DNA of 24,432 nt from Rhodospirillaceae bacterium (GTDB taxonomy: Bacteria > Pseudomonadota > Alphaproteobacteria > Puniceispirillales > Puniceispirillaceae). The notes under the pieces were generated by a model. It ran no database searches. It saw nothing but the letters and a program-made list of their open reading frames with translations, and was not told the origin of the DNA. Made by a program: the position numbers and the translations under genes. Shown here piece by piece: positions 7,459 through 14,779 of the stretch (position 1 is its first letter; every line of letters begins with the position of its first letter). The stretch covers positions 1 through 24,432 of the forward strand of contig PCBG01000010.1 of the NCBI GenBank assembly GCA_002731315.1. The letters run 5' to 3'.

Positions 7459-8892
7459 TCAGAGTATTTTACCCGGATTCATCAAATTTTTGGGATCGAT
7501 AGATGCTTTGATGGCATGCATCACGGCAAGCACCTCTGGCGGTTTGACTTTTGCAAGCTGGGCCCGCTTTGTCTGGCCGATTCCATGTTCTGCACTGATT
7601 GAACCGTTATATTTGGCAACCTTGTCATAGAGCAGCTCATAAAGGTCGGCCTTTTTTCCTTCAAATGCGGCATTGCTTCTCTCATCAGCAACAAAATTGA
7701 AATGCAGGTTGCCATCGCCGATATGGCCATATCCGCAAATCCAGATGTTCGGGTCTATGGCGCGGATACCTTCCACCATCTCGTCATAGAATGGTGCCAA
7801 TGCCGATTGCGGCAACGAGATGTCAGACCGTGCCACACCGGCTGACAATTTATGCGACTCCGGCGCGGTTTCCCGCACCTCCCATAATGCGTCCCGCTGT
7901 GCCTCGCTGGCAGCAATCGTGGCATCAATGACAAGGCCATCTTCCAGCGCCGTGCCAAGTGTCTCTTCCATAAGGCTGCGCAGGGGCGACTGTCCGGCTG
8001 CATCGGCGATGCAGCTGGCGGGGTTGGTGCTGGCGATTTCCATCAGCACATTCATTTTGCCGCGGGTGGCTAGCGGCTGCGGGATGTCGGGAAAATGCCT
8101 GTACAATACGTGCAGGATATCCGCCGGGATCAATTCAAACGCCTCAACACCGCCACCTGATGTAGCCTGTAGCCGATGCAACAGTTCCACCGCTGCCGCA
8201 ACATCCCGTACTTCCGCAAAAGCCGTGGCACGCGCTACCGGCAGGGAAAATATTTTCATCGTCGCCGCTGTGATCACGCCCAGCGTGCCTTCTGACCCGA
8301 CAAACAGATGCCGCAGATCATAGCCTGTATTGTCCTTGCGCAGGCCGCTCAGCATATTCAGAACGCGCCCGCCCATCAGCACGACCTCTAACCCCAGCGT
8401 CAGTTCGCGCGTAGTGCCATAGCGCACGACATTCAGCCCGCCCGCATTGGTTCCAAGATTGCCACCAATCGTGCAGCTTCCTTTGGCGGCAAGGTTCAGG
8501 GGGAAATAAAGCCCCTGTTTCTCGGTTTCATCATGCAGCGCCTGCAAGATGCATCCGGCTTCGACAGTCATTGACATATTCTGGGGATCAATTTCGCGGA
8601 TGCGGTTCATCCGGCGCAGTGACAAAAGGATGGTCCTACCTTCTGCATCGGGGGTGGCCCCACCCATAAAACCGGTATTGCCACCTTGCGGCACAACGAC
8701 GATATCCTTCGCATCGCACAGGGCCATGATGGCGGATACCTGTGCTGTTGTTTCCGGCAGGACAACCGCAATGGCTTTGCCATGATATTGCCCATGCCAG
8801 TCGGTCAGAAAGGACAGTGTTTCCGAGTCATCAGTACGCAGACCGGAATCGCCGACGATTTCGGCAAGTTGCGCAATTAGATTTTCAGACAT
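7459..8892 (-). CDS. FAD-binding oxidoreductase, GlcD/D-2-hydroxyglutarate dehydrogenase-like
   Basis: Flavin dehydrogenase of 477 residues in the GlcD / D-lactate dehydrogenase / D-2-hydroxyglutarate dehydrogenase group (FAD-binding type 4). It oxidises a D-2-hydroxy acid to the 2-oxo acid. FAD-binding motifs are PQGGNTG at 68-74, GGNLGTNAGG at 133-142 and VGSEGTLGVIT near 188-198. The C-terminal FAD-oxidase domain has GYGHIGDGNLHFN (H380, H387) and SISAEHGIG (E425, H426), the family's metal and substrate residues. I chose ATG 8892, preceded by GGAGG at a nine-base spacing, over the GTG at 8946, which adds 18 residues of non-family sequence. It lies between sua5 upstream and DUF924 downstream, all on one strand. 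The exact acid used (D-lactate, D-2-hydroxyglutarate or glycolate) cannot be told from sequence. Confidence 0.85.
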   Translation of the reverse strand: MSENLIAQLAEIVGDSGLRTDDSETLSFLTDWHGQYHGKAIAVVLPETTAQVSAIMALCDAKDIVVVPQGGNTGFMGGATPDAEGRTILLSLRRMNRIREIDPQNMSMTVEAGCILQALHDETEKQGLYFPLNLAAKGSCTIGGNLGTNAGGLNVVRYGTTRELTLGLEVVLMGGRVLNMLSGLRKDNTGYDLRHLFVGSEGTLGVITAATMKIFSLPVARATAFAEVRDVAAAVELLHRLQATSGGGVEAFELIPADILHVLYRHFPDIPQPLATRGKMNVLMEIASTNPASCIADAAGQSPLRSLMEETLGTALEDGLVIDATIAASEAQRDALWEVRETAPESHKLSAGVARSDISLPQSALAPFYDEMVEGIRAIDPNIWICGYGHIGDGNLHFNFVADERSNAAFEGKKADLYELLYDKVAKYNGSISAEHGIGQTKRAQLAKVKPPEVLAVMHAIKASIDPKNLMNPGKIL

Positions 8893-9004
8893 GGCAGAGC
8901 GCCTCCGGTAGTTATGGCTCGTGAGGATAACGTGCGGGCGTGCCACGCGGCAACTGCAGTATTGCTACACCGGGCGGGCCGATTGACCCTCACCATGGAC
9001 CAGG

Positions 9005-9985
9005 TCACCCGCGCGGTACCGCAGCGCGGCGCAGCCGGTCATTGATGGCCTCGCCAAGCCGATTATTGGGGACAGGGGCAACACCGATCACGCTGGCCCC
9101 GGTGTCATCGGCAGCATGCAGCATGTCGAACAGGTTGGTCGCCGCCTCCGAATCATTACCGCTTTCACTGAGTGTTAGCTGCAGCCTGCCGGCACCGGCG
9201 ATCGGGCCAAAGCCGATAAGTTCCATGTCATCCTCAATTGCGATGACATTCATTTTTAGACGGGCATGGGGCGCGTAATGGCTTTCCAACTGGCCCGGAC
9301 TGACAGGACGGTCTTTGCTTGGTCCATCCTGCGTGCCGGTCATCAATGACAGGCCGTCAGCAGCCAGACAGCGCGTAATTGCGTCACGGGTAACCCCGCC
9401 TGGGCGCAGGATCACCGCCTGTGTGCCGCTGGTGTCAACCACTGTTGATTCAACGCCGCTGCTGCAGGGCCCGCCATCCAGTACCATATCAATCGCCTCG
9501 CCAAGGCCTGCCATGACGTGAGCAGCGCGGCTGGGGCTGATCCGGCCTGACTGGTTGGCGCTGGGCGCGGCCACAGGCCCTTCAAATTGTTGCAGCAACC
9601 GACGCGCACCTTCATGTGCGGGCACGCGAAGGGCAATGCGGTCGAGCCCGGCACTGGTCAGGCTGGCAATCGGGCAGTTTGGCGCGCGTTGCAGGATCAG
9701 CGTCATCGGCCCCGGCCAGAACGCATCGGCAAGACGGCGTGCAGCGGGTGTTTCAATGCCAAGTGCAAATGCCTCGGATGCGGAAACCACATGGCTGATC
9801 AGCGGGTTGAAGGCGGGTCGGCCCTTGGCAGTAAAGATGTTGGCGACGGCCGAAGCATTGCATGCATCACCACCCAGCCCATAGACGGTTTCCGTGGGGA
9901 ATGCGACAAGCCCCCCACCACGCAACAGATCAGCCGCGCGGGTGATGTTTTCATCTGACAATGGAAGGCAGGGTGCCTCTTGCAT
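9005..9985 (-). CDS. L-threonylcarbamoyladenylate synthase (Sua5/TsaC)
   Basis: This enzyme makes L-threonylcarbamoyladenylate from threonine, bicarbonate and ATP. That is the first step of the t6A37 modification of ANN-decoding tRNAs. At 326 residues it is the long Sua5 form: a YrdC catalytic domain (about 12-195) with PTETVYGLGG at 30-39, the nucleotide-binding KGRPAFNPL at 54-62, and SGVESTVVDTSG plus 'LRPGGVTRDAI' at the domain end. The Sua5 C-terminal domain follows from about 230. The start ATG 9985 has GAAAG a few bases upstream. It is first in a minus-strand run with the FAD dehydrogenase and DUF924 genes, with a 112-base gap. The partner genes tsaB, tsaD and tsaE are not in the window. 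Confidence 0.92.
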   Translation of the reverse strand: MQEAPCLPLSDENITRAADLLRGGGLVAFPTETVYGLGGDACNASAVANIFTAKGRPAFNPLISHVVSASEAFALGIETPAARRLADAFWPGPMTLILQRAPNCPIASLTSAGLDRIALRVPAHEGARRLLQQFEGPVAAPSANQSGRISPSRAAHVMAGLGEAIDMVLDGGPCSSGVESTVVDTSGTQAVILRPGGVTRDAITRCLAADGLSLMTGTQDGPSKDRPVSPGQLESHYAPHARLKMNVIAIEDDMELIGFGPIAGAGRLQLTLSESGNDSEAATNLFDMLHAADDTGASVIGVAPVPNNRLGEAINDRLRRAAVPRG

Positions 9986-10244
9986 CTATCTTTCTGCCCA
10001 ATTTCGTGGAAACAATTTCTGGCGCGCTATTCTTCTATACCGTGATCCGGCGAACAGGTCACGTCTTGGCATGGGCTGCGGGTGTAACGTGAAATAAAGC
10101 CTGACACAAAGCGAAAATAGGCTATGGCGATTCTTGCCAGCAGGCTTTTGACATTTGCGAAAATGCCTGTTTGGGGGCTGGAATCACCAAAGCCATTGTC
10201 GCATCATCATCCAGGGGCTGCAAAAGACGAAAGGCCGGAACATC

Positions 10245-10946
10245 ATGTGTGGACGCTTTACAAGCACGGCATCACCCGAGGAATTGATGCGGCTGTTCGG
10301 TGTTACGGTCATGGAAAATTTGCAGCCGCGCTGGAATCTTGCTCCGTCACAATCGGCACCGATCATTGTGCAGAATGGCCTGCAGGCAGAGGCACGGCTG
10401 GTCAGCTGGGGATTGCCGCCAGTCGCCGAGAGACGCAGTTTTCTGATTAATGCGCGCATGGAAACGGTGACTGGAAAACTCAGTTTTCGTGACAGTTTTG
10501 CAACACGCCGGTGCATTGTGCCGGCCAGTGGCTGGTATGAATGGTCAGCGCCGAAAACGCCCTGGCATGTCCAGCTGTCCAATGGCGGAGTGATGGGGTT
10601 TGCCGGTCTGCTGTTGCGCCGGGGAAATAGCGACAGGTTTGTGATCATGACCAGCGCGGCAGATGGTACCTTGGCATCAGTGCATCATCGCCAGCCGCTG
10701 GTACTGCCGAAAGCGGCGTGGTCTGGCTGGCTTGCCGGGGATGTGACGCAGGCCCGCGCGCTGTGTGTTGGCGCGCCGGCAAACGCCTTTAATTGGTATC
10801 GGGTCAGCCCCGATGTCGGACGTGTGTCAGAGGATCACCCCGGGTTGGTGACCCCTCTGGATGATGCGGCTATCGCCAGTGAAGCAGCGGATAAGCGTTC
10901 GTCACCAGGCCGCAATGGCGGCGCGCAGGGCGATCTGTTTGGATGA
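10245..10946 (+). CDS. yedK: SRAP family abasic-site protein, YedK/HMCES-like
   Basis: SRAP proteins form a covalent thiazolidine link, through their N-terminal cysteine, to abasic sites in single-stranded DNA. This shields the lesions at stalled replication forks. After removal of the initiator Met, Cys2 in MCGRF becomes the reactive residue, so the start must be ATG 10245 even though the frame extends upstream. The other active-site features are visible: N69 in INARMET, E99 in SGWYEW and H147 in SVHHRQPLVLP. Length is 233 residues, normal for the family. The ribosome-binding site is weak. It converges on an AlkA-like glycosylase, itself a source of abasic sites, so the two are functionally linked neighbours. 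I saw no alphaproteobacterial LexA box (GTTC-N7-GTTC) upstream. Confidence 0.93.
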   Translation: MCGRFTSTASPEELMRLFGVTVMENLQPRWNLAPSQSAPIIVQNGLQAEARLVSWGLPPVAERRSFLINARMETVTGKLSFRDSFATRRCIVPASGWYEWSAPKTPWHVQLSNGGVMGFAGLLLRRGNSDRFVIMTSAADGTLASVHHRQPLVLPKAAWSGWLAGDVTQARALCVGAPANAFNWYRVSPDVGRVSEDHPGLVTPLDDAAIASEAADKRSSPGRNGGAQGDLFG

Positions 10947-10954
10947 TGCCCGGG

Positions 10955-10978
10955 CGGTCCATGCGCCCAAATGGACCG
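10955..10978. terminator. Hairpin between convergent repair genes
   Basis: CGGTCCAT (10955-10962) and ATGGACCG (10971-10978) form a perfect 8-bp stem with an 8-base loop. It fills the gap between the SRAP stop (10946) and the glycosylase stop (10979). It is symmetric, so it could serve both transcripts. There is no T-run on either side, so termination efficiency is uncertain. Confidence 0.5.
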
Positions 10979-11638
10979 TCAGATATCGGCGACGGTGGCG
11001 TTGCGCACCTCGATAGCATAGAGGTGCCATAGCACAAGTGCGCCGGCACCGCGATAGGGGCGCCAGCCTTCACCAAGGCCTTCCATCGCATCATGGTCCG
11101 GACGTTGGTTCAGGGACTTTAAAATGCGCATGGCTTCCTGCAATGCCACATCCTTGACCGGCCAGGCATCCATATCTGCAAGTGCGAAAAGACGGAAATT
11201 ATCCGCTGTCCATGCGCCAATACCGCGGATGGTAACAAGCCGCGTCTGGACCTCTGGCCCCGACATTTCTGCAAGGGCGGCGATATCCAGCCGGCCACTG
11301 ATAATTTCATCGGCGATACCGATCAGATATTCGGCCTTGCGCCGCGACAGGCCGGCAGGCATCAGCCGTTCGGGCGTGCTGGTCGCGCAGAAAGCCGCAT
11401 CGGTGAACCCGGCGTCTTCCATGCGGCTCCATATGGAACTGGCCGCTGCACGTGATACCTGCTGGCCGACAATAGCGCGCGCCAGCGTATCAAAGCTGGC
11501 TGGCAGCGACCTGTCAGGCGGCGGGCCATATGTCTCCAGGATCCGGGCAATATCGGCGTCACGGCGCCCGAGGGCCTCCAATGCGCCGCCCTCGCCATGC
11601 CCGGCATCGGTAAAAAGCCTATGCTGCATGTCATTCAT
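10979..11638 (-). CDS. DNA-3-methyladenine glycosylase II (AlkA-like)
   Basis: Base-excision repair enzyme of the HhH-GPD superfamily that removes alkylated purines and leaves an abasic site. The 219-residue protein has ARAIVGQQVS (about 54-63), which begins the glycosylase fold. It also has the helix-hairpin-helix TIRGIGAWTAD at 136-146, then 'AWPVKDVALQ', where D163 lines up with the catalytic aspartate of the family. The C-terminal 'WRPYRGAGALVLWHLY' is a strong 3-methyladenine glycosylase signature. The iron-sulfur cysteines of the Nth/MutY group are absent, as expected for AlkA-like enzymes. The ATG at 11638 has no clear ribosome-binding site; ATG 11629 is an alternative. Its 3' end converges on the SRAP gene. 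Confidence 0.9.
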   Translation of the reverse strand: MNDMQHRLFTDAGHGEGGALEALGRRDADIARILETYGPPPDRSLPASFDTLARAIVGQQVSRAAASSIWSRMEDAGFTDAAFCATSTPERLMPAGLSRRKAEYLIGIADEIISGRLDIAALAEMSGPEVQTRLVTIRGIGAWTADNFRLFALADMDAWPVKDVALQEAMRILKSLNQRPDHDAMEGLGEGWRPYRGAGALVLWHLYAIEVRNATVADI

Positions 11639-11783
11639 CTGCGCAGGATATCAGCTGACAGCCGGCATGCAAGGCGGGTGCCTGCTTGCTATCTACCACT
11701 GATTCATGCCCGCTGCCGTTCACGGCTGGTCTGTTTCACGCTATTGTGATGGGTAGGGCAGGTTTCAAAGGCAACATGAACAG

Positions 11784-11809
11784 GCTATGCGACCAGGGAC
11801 GCGCATAGC
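11784..11809. promoter_or_regulatory. Inverted repeat upstream of cytochrome b561
   Basis: GCTATGCG (11784-11791) and CGCATAGC (11802-11809) are exact reverse complements separated by 10 bases, ending 27 bases before the cytochrome b561 start. It could be an operator or a 5' leader hairpin. No known regulator site was recognised. Confidence 0.35.
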
Positions 11810-11836
11810 AACAACGTGACGGGGGTCTAGAGGATC

Positions 11837-12526
11837 ATGCAGGGACAGCACACAGATGACCGGCTCTTTGTTTGGGACCTGCCATTACGCATTTTCCACT
11901 GGGGATTGGCGATAGCGGTAGTTGCGGCCGTGATCAGTGTCGAGAATGACCGGATGGATGTGCATGAGCGCGCTGGCCTGACCGTGCTTGGGCTTGTCCT
12001 GTTCCGCATTATCTGGGGGTTTGTTGGCGGGCATCACGCGCGTTTCGCCAATTTTCTTTCGGGCCCGCGGCGCACATTGGCATGGGTGCGCCAGTCCGGG
12101 GGATCCAGTCCGCGCAGGGCAGGTCACAGCCCGCTGGCGTCCTGGTCAGTGTTGGCGCTTCTTGGTGCCACGCTCTATATGGCGGCGTCTGGTCCCTGGT
12201 CCACTGATGGCATTCTGTATGACGGACCGCTGGCCCATCTGGTGCCCGATTTCAGCGGCAAGATTGGCGAATGGCACCAACGGGGCAAGATCGTTTTAAT
12301 TTCTCTGGTGCTGCTGCATCTTGGTGCCATTCTGGTATATAAATTCTACAAGAAGACACCACTGACAGCGGCCATGGTCAGTGGCCGTACCAGCGAACCG
12401 CCCGCGCAGATCAGCGGGGCGGACGGCAGAATTACAAGAGCACGACTGTTAATTGGCTTTGTGTTGATCGTTTCATTGCAGGTCGCAACCCATAGCTTGC
12501 CACTATTGCGGCCGGCCTGGTATTGA
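11837..12526 (+). CDS. Cytochrome b561-type membrane cytochrome
   Basis: Inner-membrane di-heme b-type cytochrome of 229 residues, from the bacterial cytochrome b561 / Ni-Fe hydrogenase b-subunit-like family, passing electrons between quinol and soluble c-type cytochromes. Candidate heme ligands are H21 (RIFHW), H43 (DVHERAG), H147 (GEWHQRGK) and H161 (VLLHLGA). Four membrane helices are visible at about 18-36, 46-64, 99-117 and 150-170, and a fifth hydrophobic stretch lies near the C-terminus. RAGHSPLASW at 94-103 is also typical. AGAGGA just upstream of ATG 11837 is the ribosome-binding site, with tight spacing. It converges on a cytochrome c' gene 58 bases away; such b561 and c' genes are often found together. 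Natural partner and substrate are inferred. Confidence 0.87.
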   Translation: MQGQHTDDRLFVWDLPLRIFHWGLAIAVVAAVISVENDRMDVHERAGLTVLGLVLFRIIWGFVGGHHARFANFLSGPRRTLAWVRQSGGSSPRRAGHSPLASWSVLALLGATLYMAASGPWSTDGILYDGPLAHLVPDFSGKIGEWHQRGKIVLISLVLLHLGAILVYKFYKKTPLTAAMVSGRTSEPPAQISGADGRITRARLLIGFVLIVSLQVATHSLPLLRPAWY

Positions 12527-12584
12527 TTAACGATCCGGTAAAGCACTACCCGCTAAAGATCGGCTATTCAACATCAACTTCCGG

Positions 12585-13019
12585 CTACCAGCCCTTAAAT
12601 TGCTGGTGGCATGCCTTGCAACTGCCGCCGAGCTGGCCTAGTGCGTTTTTAGTCGCTGCCATGTCCTGTGCTTCTGAGGCTGCAATAAGAAAAAGCGCAG
12701 CGTTATGATTGGCCTGAGCTGATGCCTTGAAGGCGGCAAAATCTTCCCAGATGGCAGCTTTGGCGCTGGTATTGCCACTGCCGCTAACTTTGGGAAAATA
12801 ATCCGGCATCACGGCCGCCCAGTCGGCGATTTTCCGCGCTTCAGCAGTTATAGCGGCAAAGTCCTTGGCGCCGAGCGCAGCACCCATAGCGCGCATGGAC
12901 GCGTTGTTCGCCTTGAAATTGGCTTTTCTCTCTTCAATCACGTCGGCGGCAGCGGGCAGGCTGACAGCGATGCTGACGGCGGCAAAAAGGGCGGCGGACA
13001 GAAAGGTGCGGACAGGCAT
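12585..13019 (-). CDS. Cytochrome c'
   Basis: Periplasmic four-helix-bundle c-type cytochrome of 144 residues. Family members bind nitric oxide at a five-coordinate heme and help protect against it. The N-terminus is a clear signal peptide (hydrophobic 6-21, cleavage likely after residue 25 in PAAAD). The heme-attachment motif CKACH sits at 134-138 near the C-terminus, the diagnostic position for cytochrome c'. 'ERKANFKANNASMRAMGAAL' near the mature N-terminus supplies the expected conserved Arg/Asn/Met-rich helix. The ribosome-binding site is GGAG about 11 bases before the ATG at 13019. The gene converges on cytochrome b561, a plausible electron partner. Confidence 0.9.
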   Translation of the reverse strand: MPVRTFLSAALFAAVSIAVSLPAAADVIEERKANFKANNASMRAMGAALGAKDFAAITAEARKIADWAAVMPDYFPKVSGSGNTSAKAAIWEDFAAFKASAQANHNAALFLIAASEAQDMAATKNALGQLGGSCKACHQQFKGW

Positions 13020-13221
13020 ATTCTATTTTCTCCAGATTAGGCCGTTCAACAGCCGGTTCGTAATCCGTCCCCCGATGGCCGTCTTGGCCTTATTGGAGAT
13101 GGGCATTAATCGCCTGATGTAAAGAGGTTGGTAGGCGGTCTGCGGTGGAATTAGATGCTGATCTCCGTTAGGCTTGCGCGCTCGGCTCATCATTCTGGCC
13201 CCTTTTAAAGAAAGACCTCCA

Positions 13222-14142
13222 TTGTCCAAGCCACACGGTTTCATCGGTATTTTCCTTACACTGCTAGCGATCTGCTTTGGTGTAGTGACCGGTCTAATCG
13301 TCAAGGCCATCGGGACAGAGATCGCCCTAGTAAGCTTGCTGTTGTACCGCTTCCTGTTTTCAATGCCGGTGCTGATAGGAGCAGCTGTTGCGGCGCGTCG
13401 GTCCCAGTTCCTGCAGATCAACGCAAAATGGACTCTTGCCATACGCATCGTCTTTGGCTGCGCGGCCATGGCGTGCTGGTTCACCTCCATACGTCTGCTG
13501 CCACTTGGTCAGGCGACAGCACTTCTGCAAACTTCGGTCATCTTTGTAACAATCCTGTCCCCCTTTCTGCTTGGTGAACGCATCGGCATCTTTCGGTGGA
13601 GCGCGGTGGTTACTGGCATGCTGGGCATTATCTTGTTAACCAACCCGTTCGGCAGCGGCTTTTCGGGCAATGTCATATTTGGCCTTATGGGGGCTTTGGC
13701 AGGGGCCGGGCTGTCGATCTTCCTGCGCCAGCTTGGCAAGATTGACCACCCATTCAGTGTGGCTGTTTGGTATAATGGAGTGGGCACCATCGCGCTGGCA
13801 TTGTTGGTGGTTGGCATGGTTGTTGCGGGTGGGGATGCAAAGCTGTTTGCTTTGTCACCGGATGTACTGCATTTGTTACTACTGCTGGGCGTCATGGCAG
13901 CGGGGTTGCAACTCTCCATCACCTCGGCCTTCCGCTTTGCCGAGGCGGTGGTGATTTCTGCAATGCGGTATCTGCAGATCCCAATGGCCGCCTTTGTTGC
14001 CTTCCTTCTGTTTGACGAGGTGATGGCGCCGATCGAGCTAATCGGTGCAGCTGTCGTGATTGCCAGCTGTGTGTTTATTGCGTGGCGCGAATTTGTGCGC
14101 GCGCGGGACCGGCAGACGATCACCAGCACAGATACAGCGTGA
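13222..14142 (+). CDS. EamA/DMT-superfamily transporter
   Basis: Inner-membrane permease of about 306 residues with two EamA domains and ten predicted membrane helices, in the drug/metabolite transporter superfamily; the substrate is unknown. The first repeat includes 'CFGVVTGLIVKA', 'LLPLGQATALLQTSVIF' and 'LGERIGIFRWSAVVTGMLGI'. The second includes 'FRFAEAVVISAMRYLQIPMAAFVAFLLFDEVM'. No ATG precedes the first helix. The best start is TTG 13222, with AAAGAAAG upstream; another TTG at 13174 would add 16 residues. The start is therefore uncertain. It diverges from cytochrome c'. Family is secure. Confidence 0.85.
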   Translation: MSKPHGFIGIFLTLLAICFGVVTGLIVKAIGTEIALVSLLLYRFLFSMPVLIGAAVAARRSQFLQINAKWTLAIRIVFGCAAMACWFTSIRLLPLGQATALLQTSVIFVTILSPFLLGERIGIFRWSAVVTGMLGIILLTNPFGSGFSGNVIFGLMGALAGAGLSIFLRQLGKIDHPFSVAVWYNGVGTIALALLVVGMVVAGGDAKLFALSPDVLHLLLLLGVMAAGLQLSITSAFRFAEAVVISAMRYLQIPMAAFVAFLLFDEVMAPIELIGAAVVIASCVFIAWREFVRARDRQTITSTDTA

Positions 14143-14225
14143 AGCGGTTGCCAAGACCGGCCCGGCTGCCCTAAAAGGCTTAAACAAAAAGGGCCCGGTG
14201 GAGTGCGCCTATAAAGGGTTGTTAT

Positions 14226-14732
14226 ATGCTCAGGATGATTATTCGCCTGATTGGCGAAACAGATATTGTTGACATTGATCCGGCCGACCATGATGGCGGC
14301 GCGCATCCAAAGTTGATGGGGCTGGATGTACATGACCGGGTGAACCTGCTCGGTCACTGGCTTGATCAGGATCGCGGCGCGTCGCTGCAGGATGATCCTG
14401 ATTTCAGATCAGCGATGACAGCCATCGGATCACAGCTTGCGGCGGGCCAATCGGGCGATGGCGTCAATTTCACCGTGATCACGATTTTGCGGGAAAAATG
14501 GCCGGTGGGGTCAAAGGCACGATTTCAGGCGAAGGCTGACAGGGTTGGCGCGGCACATACCTACATTGTGCATCGTTGCGACGCGGCAAGTCTTGACGAC
14601 CTCGACGATGAAGCTGCTGTGAAACAATCTGAAACAATGCAGTTGACCATGTCGGTGCTGCATTTTCGCCGGATGCGCAAGCAATATGCAAACAGCAGCG
14701 CGGTACAGACGCTTATCCGGCAGCACAGCTAG
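14226..14732 (+). CDS. Hypothetical protein, family not recognised
   Basis: 168-residue soluble-looking protein that I do not recognise. The start ATG 14226 has AAAGGG about seven bases upstream. It begins with a strand-rich, acidic segment (MLRMIIRLIGETDIVDIDPA), then a short helical 'DVHDRVNLLGHWLDQD'. The middle has 'VNFTVITILREKWPVGSKARFQAKAD' and the C-terminus is basic ('HFRRMRKQYANSSAVQTLIRQHS'). There is no signal peptide, membrane helix or cysteine motif. Codon use and GC content match the neighbours, so it looks native. It follows the EamA gene by 83 bases on the same strand and converges on acetoacetyl-CoA synthetase. No function is proposed. Confidence 0.65.
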   Translation: MLRMIIRLIGETDIVDIDPADHDGGAHPKLMGLDVHDRVNLLGHWLDQDRGASLQDDPDFRSAMTAIGSQLAAGQSGDGVNFTVITILREKWPVGSKARFQAKADRVGAAHTYIVHRCDAASLDDLDDEAAVKQSETMQLTMSVLHFRRMRKQYANSSAVQTLIRQHS

Positions 14733-14736
14733 GCAT

Positions 14737-14779
14737 CCGGCACACAATAAGGCTTTTTTCCAACTGCCGGTGCTTATTG
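14737..14779. terminator. Overlapping inverted repeats between convergent genes
   Basis: Two stems interlock: CCGGCA (14737-14742) with TGCCGG (14765-14770), and CAATAAG (14745-14751) with CTTATTG (14773-14779). A T6 run (14753-14758) lies between the arms. It spans the gap between the hypothetical gene and the acetoacetyl-CoA synthetase stop. A termination role is likely but unproven. Confidence 0.35.

Noticed and set aside
10148..10180. TTGACA upstream of the SRAP gene as a promoter
   Set aside because: The -35 is perfect, but no acceptable -10 lies 16-18 bases downstream.
10000..10244. LexA box controlling the SRAP gene
   Set aside because: I looked for GTTC-N7-GTTC or its complement and found only a single half-site near 10051, so SOS control is not supported here.
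13509..14357. 282-codon minus-strand ORF
   Set aside because: It is the antisense shadow of the EamA transporter: low-complexity composition rich in Ser, Thr, Ala and Asn, no domain, and the opposite strand is a clear ten-helix permease.
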